Below, piece by piece: positions 37,403 to 45,529 of a DNA stretch of 61,451 nucleotides (position 1 is its first letter; each line of letters starts with the position of its first letter). Position numbers and translations under genes: made by a program. This DNA is from a virus, in IMG/VR virus record IMGVR_UViG_3300025632_000003, positions 1 through 61,451 of that record. One strand, given 5' to 3'. Below the pieces are notes generated by a model. The model worked only from the letters and a program-made list of their open reading frames with translations, was not told the DNA's origin and ran no database searches.

Positions 37403-39105
37403 GGCATCTTAGTTCCTTCTAATGAAACTTGCTCGTGCGGAATATAGCCTCCAGAATCAGGATTCCATTTAAAATGTACCTCAGCGCCATTTTCTCCAAG
37501 ATTTTGAAACTTAACTTTTAAAACTTTAACCATTACAGTTTTGTTTAAGTAATTTCTATGGACAACTAATCCGTGATAGGAAGCATCATACCATTCTCCA
37601 CCGCCTTTGATATTATACATTGTAGGTACTTCTATTACGCCTTTATCATTCTTATACATCTTAGTAGGGTGAGCAACAATTATAACCAATACATCATGCT
37701 TCCTTGCAAATGTTTCTATTTGCATTAAGTATTCCATTGTATATTTGTTAACGTCGCTATCATTAGCTGTTGTTGCTCTTACTTTATTGAATGGATCAAT
37801 TACTAAGCACTTTATTCCTTTACGCTTAACCAATTCAGCACCCTTAGCTAAGACAGATTCTAGACTGTACCGATCCATATCAATATGATAAAAATTGCTA
37901 TTGACATGATCTGCTACCTGATTCCACCTTTCAGTATGGATATCTGCTTTTTGAGGCATCCCTCCCCACACTTTTCTCATTAACTTGTGAGCGTGTAGAA
38001 AGTTAGGTTTGTTCTCAGGAGATGCAAAGGCTGTTTTCCATCCATAATTGTTATTGTATCCAACGCACATTTGGTCTACAAAATCAGATTTACCTGATGA
38101 AGGTATACCAGTTACTGTTATAAACTGACCTGTGTAAGTAGAAAACACTTCATCAAAGTTATTTAAGCCAACTTGAAAACCTGGCTTAAATCCATTTTCT
38201 ACAAAGTCAATAACTTCACCCTCGTGATCTCTAAATGTTGTTACATTTTCAAGAGGTACAGGTTTTGCACCTGTTATTCTTTTTACTAATTCTTCTTTAC
38301 CATACTTTAGCAGATACTCGTTAGCGTCTTTGCAGTCTTGAAACGTAGCTGTTAAGCAAACTTCAGATCCCAATCTTCTAATTAGTTCTGTTTGCAAAGC
38401 TAGTCCAGCATCATCAGTATCTGTAGCGATGATTATGTTACTCATGTTCTCGAAGTAATCAATACAAGAATCTAAGTAATCTAAATTGTTAGTCTTTAGT
38501 GTTGCTCCGTTTGGAACTGATATAGCGTTAGTTATGCCAGCTTCGTGAAGAGCTAATACATCCATTTCTCCTTCAACTATAACGCAATAGTCATATCCAA
38601 CTATTGAATCTATATTATAGAATACTTTTTCAGCTCCTTTAAATAGTTTGAAGTTTTTTTTACCGTCTCGATATTTGACGTTTAATAACTCGCCACCCAT
38701 AAAGTAATTAAACTTTATAACATTTTCTGACTTTTGTGTTTGGGGCATCCATTCAGGGCCCTCACTGACTTTTAAATCAGCGAGAGTCTGCTTGGAGATA
38801 CCTCTTGTTTTAAACCACTCTTCAACTTTAGTGCCGACATCGTGTATAGCACTTGGCTGGGCTGGTTTGATATAAACCTTTTCAGCTTCGCCTTTACGCT
38901 TGTAAGTATGTAGTTGAAAACTAGTATCACAATTGTGGCAAGTACCGAGACCCCGATCCCAATCATAAGAAGCACACTTTGCTTTCTGATTCTTAGGTTT
39001 TCTATCAGGAGAACAAACAGGACATATACCCTGCTTGTGACCTTCTTCAAGCTTATGTGTATTGAACTCGTCAATCACAAATCCATTGATCTCTGTTGTT
39101 TGCAT
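37393..39105 (-). CDS. Primase-helicase, T7 gp4-like
   Basis: A 570-residue bifunctional replication protein. A zinc ribbon with CPVC and CHNC occupies the first ~60 residues; a TOPRIM domain follows (VIVEGEMDVLALHEAG near 175, then a D-T-D-D-A motif); the C-terminal RecA-like helicase has Walker A GIPSSGKSD near 330 and Walker B CLVIDPFNK near 435. It would prime and unwind DNA at the phage fork. The preceding genes encode a tiny zinc protein and SSB, giving a compact replication operon. No DNA polymerase gene was recognised in the window. Confidence 0.9.
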   Translation of the reverse strand: MQTTEINGFVIDEFNTHKLEEGHKQGICPVCSPDRKPKNQKAKCASYDWDRGLGTCHNCDTSFQLHTYKRKGEAEKVYIKPAQPSAIHDVGTKVEEWFKTRGISKQTLADLKVSEGPEWMPQTQKSENVIKFNYFMGGELLNVKYRDGKKNFKLFKGAEKVFYNIDSIVGYDYCVIVEGEMDVLALHEAGITNAISVPNGATLKTNNLDYLDSCIDYFENMSNIIIATDTDDAGLALQTELIRRLGSEVCLTATFQDCKDANEYLLKYGKEELVKRITGAKPVPLENVTTFRDHEGEVIDFVENGFKPGFQVGLNNFDEVFSTYTGQFITVTGIPSSGKSDFVDQMCVGYNNNYGWKTAFASPENKPNFLHAHKLMRKVWGGMPQKADIHTERWNQVADHVNSNFYHIDMDRYSLESVLAKGAELVKRKGIKCLVIDPFNKVRATTANDSDVNKYTMEYLMQIETFARKHDVLVIIVAHPTKMYKNDKGVIEVPTMYNIKGGGEWYDASYHGLVVHRNYLNKTVMVKVLKVKFQNLGENGAEVHFKWNPDSGGYIPHEQVSLEGTKMPWE

Positions 39106-39123
39106 TTAATTTAATTTGATTAG

Positions 39124-39213
39124 TTATTCTCCGTCTAAGCAATCGGGACACATATCGCAGTAATCAAAGTCACACTTAGTCATAACTTCACCGCACATTT
39201 CGCATTGATCCAT
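39124..39213 (-). CDS. Tiny Cys-rich zinc-finger-like protein, 29 aa
   Basis: Begins MDQCEMCGEV; cysteines at about 4, 7, 14, 19, 22 and 25 form two C-x-x-C pairs plus two more, in an acidic 29-residue chain. The start overlaps the SSB stop as TAATG. Such short zinc ribbons are often missed by gene callers. Binding of zinc is inferred from spacing only. Confidence 0.55.
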   Translation of the reverse strand: MDQCEMCGEVMTKCDFDYCDMCPDCLDGE

Positions 39214-39521
39214 TAGAATGGTAGATCATCTGGTTCTCCAACTGAGGCTGCTGCTGCTTGAGGTTGATCGGTTCTAGGAGCGGCGGCTACATTATCTCCG
39301 TTTGTCCATACAACTTTTACATTCCCTAAATAGATTTTAGCTGCTTTAGCTTCGCGTTCTTCTTTAGACTGCTCAATAACTACTGGTCCTTGATTTCCAT
39401 AGTTGTCTACTTCATCGTTAATAGTAATTGTAATAGGTAAATACTTACCCTTTTTTCCAACATAGATTTTAGACTTGTCAATCATGTCTAAGTTGATACT
39501 CGCTTTAATAATACTTGCCAT
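39213..39521 (-). CDS. ssb: Single-stranded DNA-binding protein
   Basis: A 102-residue protein with an N-terminal OB-fold-like beta region (KIYVGKKGKYLPITITIND), a flexible Ala/Gln-rich linker and the acidic tail DDLPF, the hallmark interaction tail of SSBs. It is the first gene after a promoter-like element and precedes the zinc peptide and primase-helicase, consistent with a replication role. Confidence 0.8.
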   Translation of the reverse strand: MASIIKASINLDMIDKSKIYVGKKGKYLPITITINDEVDNYGNQGPVVIEQSKEEREAKAAKIYLGNVKVVWTNGDNVAAAPRTDQPQAAAASVGEPDDLPF

Positions 39522-39546
39522 TTGTTTTAGTTTTAATTGTTAATCG

Positions 39547-39584
39547 TTTATATTATCTATAGTCATTCGTGTTACATTTGTAAG
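39547..39584 (-). promoter_or_regulatory. Promoter-like element P1 (ssb-primase operon)
   Basis: Copy of the repeated element, read on the minus strand as TACAAA, four bases, ACACGA, nine bases, GATAATATAAA. It ends about 26 bases before the SSB start. It probably drives the replication/nucleotide operon running down to nrdA, since no other copy was seen in 31.5-39.5 kb. Confidence 0.75.
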
Positions 39585-39585
39585 C

Positions 39586-40329
39586 CTATAATGTCTTATT
39601 GATAAAATAGTTTTCCGGTTTAAAGTCCGGGTTTTCGTAAAATAATTTATACTGTTCTACTGCTTGCTGCACTTTGTTCTTACCACTTTCGTAGAAAGAA
39701 TCTGAACAATCGAATATACCGATTTGCCGCGTAGTTTTGTCTATTGCTATGAAGATTAAATCATAACCAAATATCTTACGATAGATGTAGGCTTGACTGT
39801 CGTAATTGTAACGGAAAGCTGAGCTTCTAAACTTTGTTATATCACTGGTTGTTTTAAGATCTATTATTAATCTTTCGTCGTGATTTACTATATCAGCTTT
39901 ACCTTTCCACATCATACCTTCAATCTCACCAATCCCAGGCTGTTCGTATTCGACGTTAATGCCGTTTATTAATCCACTACAAGTTTCGTTAGATGTCATA
40001 GTATCTATAAGTAATTCTAACTTATCTACTTCGTGGGATAACAAACACATTTCGCCACCTGAGATCTCCTTGTACGCTTTAGTATTCCTAGTTGTTGTAC
40101 CTTCTATAATTCTATACTTTTTTAATTTGTCAGGTTCTAGTATAGCTGTATGAAAATAACCACCAATCAAAAAATTAATGTTTGGCTTCTGTGGAGTACC
40201 AAGCGCAAGAGGGTTTGTTAACAGTGTAGAAATATCAGAGTTGCTTCTAAATTGTCGGCCAAAGTCACCATAGTAATCTTCATCGCTTTTAAGTCTATCT
40301 AATATTTCTTTTTTGTTAAGATCATTCAT
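39586..40329 (-). CDS. RecE/Cas4-like PD-(D/E)XK exonuclease
   Basis: A 247-residue protein with the nuclease core GKADIV, then IIDLKTT (Asp and D-x-K), and a following YDSQAYIYRKIFG helix typical of the RecB/RecE-like exonucleases used in phage recombination. It is encoded directly after the Erf-type annealing protein, the usual exonuclease-annealase pair that repairs and concatenates phage DNA. Confidence 0.8.
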   Translation of the reverse strand: MNDLNKKEILDRLKSDEDYYGDFGRQFRSNSDISTLLTNPLALGTPQKPNINFLIGGYFHTAILEPDKLKKYRIIEGTTTRNTKAYKEISGGEMCLLSHEVDKLELLIDTMTSNETCSGLINGINVEYEQPGIGEIEGMMWKGKADIVNHDERLIIDLKTTSDITKFRSSAFRYNYDSQAYIYRKIFGYDLIFIAIDKTTRQIGIFDCSDSFYESGKNKVQQAVEQYKLFYENPDFKPENYFINKTL

Positions 40330-40333
40330 TGTT

Positions 40334-40882
40334 TTACAGGGTTGTTAATTTTGCCTCGATTTCTTTAGACAAGGCATACTTTGCTTTTATTGCTTCAACT
40401 TTACCACCTGCTTTAATATATTCCTGCGCCTTCTTAAAGGCTGGATCTTTTTCTGAGGTTAAGGTATTTTTAGTTTTAGCAGCGGTTGCATTTCCGCTTC
40501 CATTAGTGGCGTCACTATCAGCCGTGTCATCAATTAAGAATAAGTTTCCGAGTGCATATTTTTTTCCGTAAGAGGAAGCACTACCAAATTTTTGTGGCAT
40601 TTGCATACCTTTCTGAACTAAATCTACACCAACAATAGCAGCAGCGTGTATAGCACTTTCGCCGTCAGAGATAGTAGCCTTTGATTCCAAAATAGGGAAT
40701 GGCTCATTCTGAATTAACACTTCGTTAATTGTTACGCTTACTCCTAATTCTAATAAATAGGGTTTTGTTGCTTCTAGGATGTCTTCGGCTGATCTGAAGT
40801 TGTACTTGCCGAATGAATTAAATCTACTTTTTTTAGATTTGAATTTAGTCTGGATAGTAGCCAGTTTTTCATTTAATTTCAT
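40334..40882 (-). CDS. erf: Erf-family single-strand annealing protein
   Basis: A 182-residue protein whose N terminus (MKLNEKLATIQTKFKSKK, then NSFGKYNFRSAEDILEA) matches the Erf/essential-recombination-function superfamily, including the later FGSASSYGKKYALGNLF segment. It anneals complementary single strands in partnership with the adjacent exonuclease. The upstream gap 40883-40943 has no clear copy of the promoter-like element. Confidence 0.88.
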   Translation of the reverse strand: MKLNEKLATIQTKFKSKKSRFNSFGKYNFRSAEDILEATKPYLLELGVSVTINEVLIQNEPFPILESKATISDGESAIHAAAIVGVDLVQKGMQMPQKFGSASSYGKKYALGNLFLIDDTADSDATNGSGNATAAKTKNTLTSEKDPAFKKAQEYIKAGGKVEAIKAKYALSKEIEAKLTTL

Positions 40883-40943
40883 TAGATTGCATTTTGTTGT
40901 TATTAATATAATTACGCATTATCACTTTAATTTAAGCCTTAAG

Positions 40944-41705
40944 TTAAAGATAATCAATCACTTGTGTTGCGTCGACGTTGGCGATTAAACGGTCAATTGC
41001 TTCTTTTTTTATTTGAGAAACAATTACAATAGCTGTTACAGCAGTGATTCCCACTCGCTTAGCTATTTCTTTAGCTGGCACTTTTTCGCAATCTAAACCA
41101 TAGGACATTCTTAATATATCATATTGTTTTTCCGTAAGATGCTCTCGCATTATACTTAACAAATAAGTGTTGAGTAAGTCAATATTATATGGTTCAGATT
41201 TATCAGCTATATTCATAACCCACGAGGAATTTTCATCATCTTCTCCTTTGTACTCGTTGTCGTAGCTAGCGAATACACTGTTGAAAAACAATGACACTAA
41301 TTTATCGTCATTAGGATTTTTTCTTATTTGTATTAATTTGTTTTCAGGAATCTTTATGTCTCCTCTGTTTATGTCTATAGCTCTCCGTATTGCTCCTTTA
41401 ATTCTTTTGGATAGAAACGACTTTAATGTTTTTTCTATGTCCTCAGAACTGTTTAATTGTTCCCAGTCTAATTTATCAACCGCTAAAACTAATCCAGCAT
41501 TACCTTCTTGTATTAGATCGTTTATACTTAAAACACCTGAAGCTTGATCGCTGGTTGAAAATTTTCTAGCTATATTCTCTACTAAAGGCAGAAATGAAAC
41601 TATTAGCTCATTCCTGGTATAATCTTGAAAAAATTGCTCTAGTGGCATGGATCTTTTTACATCGTTTTTATATCTAACATAATTCTGTATATTGTATTTT
41701 TTCAT
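40944..41705 (-). CDS. Phage-encoded sigma-70-family RNA polymerase sigma factor
   Basis: A 253-residue protein with region 2 (NDLIQEGNAGLVLAVDKLDW and RIKGAIRRAID) and a region-4 helix-turn-helix (LTEKQYDILRMSYGLD and AKEIAKRVGITAV). It would redirect host RNA polymerase to phage promoters; no phage RNA polymerase was recognised, so this is the most likely transcriptional switch. A promoter-like element lies only six bases before the ATG shown, so the transcript may be leaderless or translation may start at the Met 19 codons in (41648). Confidence 0.85.
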   Translation of the reverse strand: MKKYNIQNYVRYKNDVKRSMPLEQFFQDYTRNELIVSFLPLVENIARKFSTSDQASGVLSINDLIQEGNAGLVLAVDKLDWEQLNSSEDIEKTLKSFLSKRIKGAIRRAIDINRGDIKIPENKLIQIRKNPNDDKLVSLFFNSVFASYDNEYKGEDDENSSWVMNIADKSEPYNIDLLNTYLLSIMREHLTEKQYDILRMSYGLDCEKVPAKEIAKRVGITAVTAIVIVSQIKKEAIDRLIANVDATQVIDYL

Positions 41706-41710
41706 ATATT

Positions 41711-41745
41711 CATATTATCAAACACTGTTCGTGTTATTTTTGTAA
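41711..41745 (-). promoter_or_regulatory. Promoter-like element P2 (sigma factor)
   Basis: Minus-strand copy: TACAAA, four bases, ACACGA, nine bases, GATAATATGAA. The inner dyad CGAAC/GTTTG is complementary with one G-T pair. It overlaps the 3' end of the upstream gene. Confidence 0.7.
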
Positions 41746-42366
41746 ACTAATTTGTTGGTTTAAAAGAGTTTTTTCTTTCTTCAGTTCGTTGCCCATGTTT
41801 CTATGTATTGTTCTAACCGAACATTTTAACTCTTCAGATAGCTTGTTTATAGTTATCTTTTCATTTTCGTTGTTTATTAGAACCATAGCATCGTATATTT
41901 CTGATTCAGATATACTCTTCCTACCAACCATCTTGCCTACTATAGACAATTTTTCTCTCATAGTCAGACCAGTAAAATCTTTAAATATTATCTTCCTTAA
42001 TTTATTAGGAGGTGGCTTGTCTAAATCCATGAGGGAAACATCATATACCATATTATCTAGTAATTGATCAGAAACAGTAAATGTCACAAATCCGTTTTCT
42101 CTTTTGCATACATGCTTTGCAATCGTATTAAAGTCTTCTTGGTCCATTTGAGGATTCAAGTACCATAACACATACAGATGCCATTTAAGACTCTTATAAG
42201 TCGTTATTTTAGCTTTAGAGTTAAAGAGTGTATAGCATTCATGCGTACCATTCTCATAAAAGCTACCCCATTCAAAGACCTCTGTAGGTTTGTCTACTAT
42301 TGGATCTCGCTTATAAGTAACTTTATATCTATGCAGGTAATCCATTCTTCTTTCGTATTGTGACAT
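41734..42366 (-). CDS. Helix-turn-helix protein, 210 aa
   Basis: The C terminus (ITINKLSEELKCSVRTIHRNM) is a clear helix-turn-helix. The N-terminal ~130 residues are alpha/beta with aromatic residues and no recognised family. It lies directly before the sigma gene and may be a transcription regulator or replication initiator. It contains one GCTATACAC word, in a different reading frame from the other copies. Confidence 0.65.
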   Translation of the reverse strand: MSQYERRMDYLHRYKVTYKRDPIVDKPTEVFEWGSFYENGTHECYTLFNSKAKITTYKSLKWHLYVLWYLNPQMDQEDFNTIAKHVCKRENGFVTFTVSDQLLDNMVYDVSLMDLDKPPPNKLRKIIFKDFTGLTMREKLSIVGKMVGRKSISESEIYDAMVLINNENEKITINKLSEELKCSVRTIHRNMGNELKKEKTLLNQQISLQK

Positions 42367-42376
42367 TAGCTTATTA

Positions 42377-42412
42377 CTATTATATTATACTAGCTATTGT
42401 CGCATTTCTGCC
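42377..42412 (-). promoter_or_regulatory. Degenerate promoter-like element P3
   Basis: Minus strand reads ATGCGA, nine bases, GTATAATATAAT, matching the ACACGA-N9-GATAATATAA core with a few changes; the TACAAA block is not clear. It lies 11 bases before the helix-turn-helix gene. Confidence 0.4.
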
Positions 42413-42633
42413 TAGTATATAATTAATTTTAATCTTCTGTTATATTTTTTTAAAAGCTTAGCTTTATTTTCTATGTTACCTTTTACTACAGTTATGTTTT
42501 TATTACAGCTATATTCACTTTTGAATGAAGATATAATTATCTCGTGGTTTAATTCAGCTATTCTGTCTTGTACTAGGTGCACGTGTTTCCGCTTTCTTCT
42601 GCTCTTTTTTAACTTTTGTATTAATGTTCGCAT
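42412..42633 (-). CDS. Basic hypothetical protein, 73 aa
   Basis: Very Lys/Arg-rich (IQKLKKSRRKRKHVHLVQDR) helical protein, overlapping the upstream gene by 13 bases. A nucleic-acid-binding role is plausible from charge only. Confidence 0.55.
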   Translation of the reverse strand: MRTLIQKLKKSRRKRKHVHLVQDRIAELNHEIIISSFKSEYSCNKNITVVKGNIENKAKLLKKYNRRLKLIIY

Positions 42634-43112
42634 AATTCGTTAATGTTAAGTGGACGTATAATTTTTTGCTCATTTTTATTTGCTATTTTGTATTTATCTT
42701 GTTCGTAATAATTCCAGTAAGCTGAAACGCTGTTGTTTTTTACTTTATATTCGTCCGGCATACACTGGGGAGGTTCTGTAAAAGACCCTGTTGGTATATT
42801 TGAAGGGGCTACTGCTAAAATATCTTTGCATTTTGTAATTGTTAAGTGGGTTTTATTATATCGTTTTGTGTATTCAGCACCTAATGCTAGCATGTGATTA
42901 TATAGCCATTGATAATTCTCGTTGTTTGCTCGTACCCATACAGAGCTAGGATGATTTAAGTGAGACTTTTTGTACGGTACATTTTCATTGCCTAACGCAT
43001 GATGAGCAGTACACAACATTTGAGCACACTCAAGTATCATCTTAACTTTGTGTTTATCGTAAAAGTAACTAGCAGCTACTTTAGGATCTGGGTGTAAATA
43101 AAATATATTCAT
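42621..43112 (-). CDS. Conserved phage protein with YDKHKVKM motif, 163 aa
   Basis: Begins MNIFYLHPDPKVAASYFYDK; the pattern 'D-K-H-x-V-K-M-x-x-E-x-A-Q-M-L-C-T-A-H' is shared by many phage proteins sometimes labelled pyrimidine-dimer glycosylase-like. The HPSSVWVRANNENYQWL segment is also typical. The biochemical role is unproven; a DNA-repair label should be treated as tentative. The start overlaps the preceding stop as TAATG, and it belongs to the ligase operon. Confidence 0.65.
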   Translation of the reverse strand: MNIFYLHPDPKVAASYFYDKHKVKMILECAQMLCTAHHALGNENVPYKKSHLNHPSSVWVRANNENYQWLYNHMLALGAEYTKRYNKTHLTITKCKDILAVAPSNIPTGSFTEPPQCMPDEYKVKNNSVSAYWNYYEQDKYKIANKNEQKIIRPLNINELCEH

Positions 43113-43219
43113 TAGTATCTTTTTTTACTTAGTCTGTTATAATGTTTGTCTAATAATAGGTTTGCGACTTCTTCGCTTATCATGTTTTCGTTGTATAGTT
43201 GCCATATTAGTTTACTCAT
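43112..43219 (-). CDS. Small protein downstream of ligase, 35 aa
   Basis: The start at 43219 (MSKLIWQLYNENMISEE) is chosen because it overlaps the ligase stop by eight bases (ATGAGTAA); a longer frame from 43318 would run deep inside the ligase gene. It ends in a basic KHYNRLSKKRY tail and couples to the next gene by TAATG. Confidence 0.5.
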   Translation of the reverse strand: MSKLIWQLYNENMISEEVANLLLDKHYNRLSKKRY

Positions 43220-44039
43220 AGTTACGTAAGGTTTTATATAACGGGTGACGGTAGCTATTAGCTTTAGTACGCTCGAAATAAGTGAATGTAGCACGCTTGC
43301 CAACATAATTTTTAACATTAGCTAGTATATCGCGGCGATCTTGAAAGTTGTAGCCTTTGCCGATAGGACAGCCGAACTCAATACCGTTGTCGTCGCGCAT
43401 TAAGAACTTGCCGATTAAGCCAGTGAACTTGCCTTTGCCGGGTACATAGCCTACAATTGTAGCTTCGGTGTCGTGAAAATCTTTGAACTTTTGTAAGTTG
43501 TAAGAACGTTTACATTCGTAAACACCGTTAAGACGCAATATAGAGCCTTCGTAGCCTTCGTCAAGCCAGTTTTCGTGTATAGCATTAGCTAAGTCGCGAG
43601 TTGCAACAGAATGCGTAGGAACATACTTAACACAATAAGAATACAATGCTGCAGTAGACAAAAATTTCATACGCTCTTCGAACATAGCTGAAGTATCAAT
43701 GTAATCGTAACAATGGAATTGAACGAGATCACACGATTCAACGCGATCGGAAGCAGTTGGTTTGGTTTTACGAACAAGTGAAATGATTTTTTCGAAATCG
43801 TTTTTTAGTTCGTGGTTGTATAATTCACCGTCTAGTATTAAGTCTGGGTGTTTGTGAAACACTGGGACTAAGCTAGATAGTATATGGTCGATGTTTAGCC
43901 ACGGTTTACCTGTGCGTGAAAATGCACCGGCTTTAGAAATTACACAACGTACACCGTCAAGCTTAGGCTGCATGAATACTTTCTCGGACCAGTTAACAGG
44001 TTTTTTGTCTACTTTGTATGCGAGCATTGGTTTTATCAT
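43212..44039 (-). CDS. ATP-dependent DNA ligase
   Basis: A 275-residue minimal ligase. Motif I KLDGVR near residue 28 has the adenylated Lys; LILDGELY, EGSILR and LQKFKD match motifs III, IV and V. The C-terminal OB-fold part is short, with no zinc finger or BRCT domain. It seals nicks in phage DNA. Followed in the operon by several small genes and preceded by promoter-like element P4. It contains a GCTATACAC word encoding NAIH. Confidence 0.9.
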   Translation of the reverse strand: MIKPMLAYKVDKKPVNWSEKVFMQPKLDGVRCVISKAGAFSRTGKPWLNIDHILSSLVPVFHKHPDLILDGELYNHELKNDFEKIISLVRKTKPTASDRVESCDLVQFHCYDYIDTSAMFEERMKFLSTAALYSYCVKYVPTHSVATRDLANAIHENWLDEGYEGSILRLNGVYECKRSYNLQKFKDFHDTEATIVGYVPGKGKFTGLIGKFLMRDDNGIEFGCPIGKGYNFQDRRDILANVKNYVGKRATFTYFERTKANSYRHPLYKTLRNYE

Positions 44040-44060
44040 AATGTTTATATTTTAGTTACA

Positions 44061-44097
44061 TTTATATTATCAATATATAATCGTGTTTTGTTTGTAA
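44061..44097 (-). promoter_or_regulatory. Promoter-like element P4 (ligase operon)
   Basis: Minus strand: TACAAA, four bases, ACACGA, nine bases, GATAATATAAATG, then TAAC. It lies 22 bases before the ligase start and directly after the preceding gene's stop. Confidence 0.78.
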
Positions 44098-44098
44098 G

Positions 44099-44368
44099 TT
44101 AGTCTTCGTCTAAGAATTCAGATATTTTGGTTTGTAGCTTAATAGCTAATGAATAGTCTTCATCTTTTACAGCTTGAGCTAGTTTTGTTTCAAGTGATTC
44201 AAGAGTTACTTCTTCAGTTGCTTTATTAGGCATCACTTCCCATGTACCTGATTGAATGTCGATCTGCTTAGCAAATTCTTCATCATATTCTTTTTGTTTT
44301 TTTTCCATAGCAGCGATGACAGTCTTAGCCACCGCTGTAGCTAGCTTTTCTATTTCTTTATCAGTCAT
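44099..44368 (-). CDS. UVR-motif-like helical protein, 89 aa
   Basis: The C-terminal half, LETKLAQAVKDEDYSLAIKL, resembles the UVR motif of UvrB/UvrC and ClpC-type proteins (E-x-A-x-x-x-E-D-Y-x-x-A-x-x-L). The N terminus is helical and charged. It is coupled to the KTSC gene. A protein-interaction role is likely; DNA repair is not implied by this motif alone. Confidence 0.6.
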   Translation of the reverse strand: MTDKEIEKLATAVAKTVIAAMEKKQKEYDEEFAKQIDIQSGTWEVMPNKATEEVTLESLETKLAQAVKDEDYSLAIKLQTKISEFLDED

Positions 44369-44598
44369 TAAGCGAAGCTGTAGTTATATACAGGTAGCAC
44401 GTATTTGTTAATAAATTTACCTTTAGATTCAGAAATTCTTAAGCCTTCAAACACATGGTTTGGTACTTTAGTATAATTGTAACTTCTTCCGTTGGTAAAG
44501 GTTAACTTTAAGCGGTACTTATCATATTGATATTCAGCTGTTGAGATTGCGGTAGAGTTAACATCTACAGATTGCATTGGTAATACTAATTTGTTCAT
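44368..44598 (-). CDS. KTSC-domain protein, 76 aa
   Basis: Matches the small KTSC domain: STAISTAEYQYDKYRLKLTF, then NGRSYNYTKVP and ESKGKFINKYV. The family is frequent in phages and plasmids, and its role is still unclear. First gene after promoter-like element P5. Confidence 0.78.
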   Translation of the reverse strand: MNKLVLPMQSVDVNSTAISTAEYQYDKYRLKLTFTNGRSYNYTKVPNHVFEGLRISESKGKFINKYVLPVYNYSFA

Positions 44599-44620
44599 AA
44601 GTTTAATTTGTTTTAGTTAT

Positions 44621-44656
44621 TATTATTATCGATTGTTGTTCGTGTTTATTTTGTAA
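44621..44656 (-). promoter_or_regulatory. Promoter-like element P5 (KTSC operon)
   Basis: Minus strand: TACAAA, four bases, ACACGA, nine bases, GATAATAATAA. It lies 23 bases before the KTSC start. Confidence 0.72.
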
Positions 44657-44658
44657 GA

Positions 44659-45264
44659 TTAATGGAATACTAATCCTACTTTGTGATTTTTACTAAACCA
44701 TCTCGTTGCCATTAAGTCAATCTCAGAAGAATCCACATAGTCAGCAGAAACAAGATCGCTGTGGCTAGAAAATATTCTGGTGTGTCGGTGTTTTCTTTCA
44801 TTTATTAATTCTTTTTGTTTACCGGAGTCACTAAATATTATGTCATAGTTACTAGGCAAAGGTACACTTAAAAACATTTTGATCATGTTGGTATAACTGT
44901 AAAACCGCACGTTTGGGTTGGCTTTTGCAACCTCAATCCACTTATTTAGATATGCGCGAGAATAATAATCGCCACTATCATGGACTCTTACGTAGTCAGG
45001 TTTCTTCTTACGTATTTCAGTGTTCATAGCTTCTACAAAATCATCTGTTTTGCTTAGCTCATAACGCTTTTCAAACGCCGGTTTTACATTAGACCAGATG
45101 TAGGCTCCTTTCTTGGCGTAACAGAACTTTACACATTCGTCAGCCATAGGACATGTTAACTTACCACTTGCAGATTTATATGCAGGTATGCCAAAGTTAA
45201 ACACACGAAGCCCTAATACTTTAGATGTCTTCTTTAATTTAGTATTTTGAGTTAGTAAATTCAT
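44659..45264 (-). CDS. Gene product 88-like protein (Cys-rich, 201 aa)
   Basis: Contains TCPMADECVKFCYAKKGAY near residues 37-55 and VRVHDSGDYYSRAYLNKW near 92-110, both hallmarks of the phage 'gene product 88' family, which has a cysteine cluster reminiscent of radical-SAM-like proteins. Function is not established. Last gene of its operon; its stop abuts promoter-like element P5. Confidence 0.75.
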   Translation of the reverse strand: MNLLTQNTKLKKTSKVLGLRVFNFGIPAYKSASGKLTCPMADECVKFCYAKKGAYIWSNVKPAFEKRYELSKTDDFVEAMNTEIRKKKPDYVRVHDSGDYYSRAYLNKWIEVAKANPNVRFYSYTNMIKMFLSVPLPSNYDIIFSDSGKQKELINERKHRHTRIFSSHSDLVSADYVDSSEIDLMATRWFSKNHKVGLVFH

Positions 45265-45265
45265 A

Positions 45266-45529
45266 TTAGTCTAATAATATCATATAAGCCTCGCTGTTAT
45301 GCGTGCGAAACCAAGTTAACGCTTTTTGAAAGTCACTTATTTGCTTTTCTGTTACTGCTTTTGGAGCCATTTCGAAAACATACTGCGATCCCATTATAAA
45401 ATCGTATATAGATAGCTCTAAGCCATTAAGTGTATAACATTCGCCGGTAAAACTGTTGGTAACTCTTTCACCTTCGTCGTAAATCATTCCTTTAAACCAT
45501 TTAGGCACTACTTGTTCTTTAGTCTTCAT
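45266..45529 (-). CDS. Hypothetical protein, 87 aa
   Basis: The start at 45529 (MKTKEQVVPKWFKGM) is chosen because it overlaps the upstream stop by 11 bases (ATGAAGACTAA), as elsewhere in this block; an ATG at 45556 would add nine residues. The C-terminal QKALTWFRTHNSEAYM is conserved-looking in small phage proteins. Function unknown. Confidence 0.6.
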   Translation of the reverse strand: MKTKEQVVPKWFKGMIYDEGERVTNSFTGECYTLNGLELSIYDFIMGSQYVFEMAPKAVTEKQISDFQKALTWFRTHNSEAYMILLD

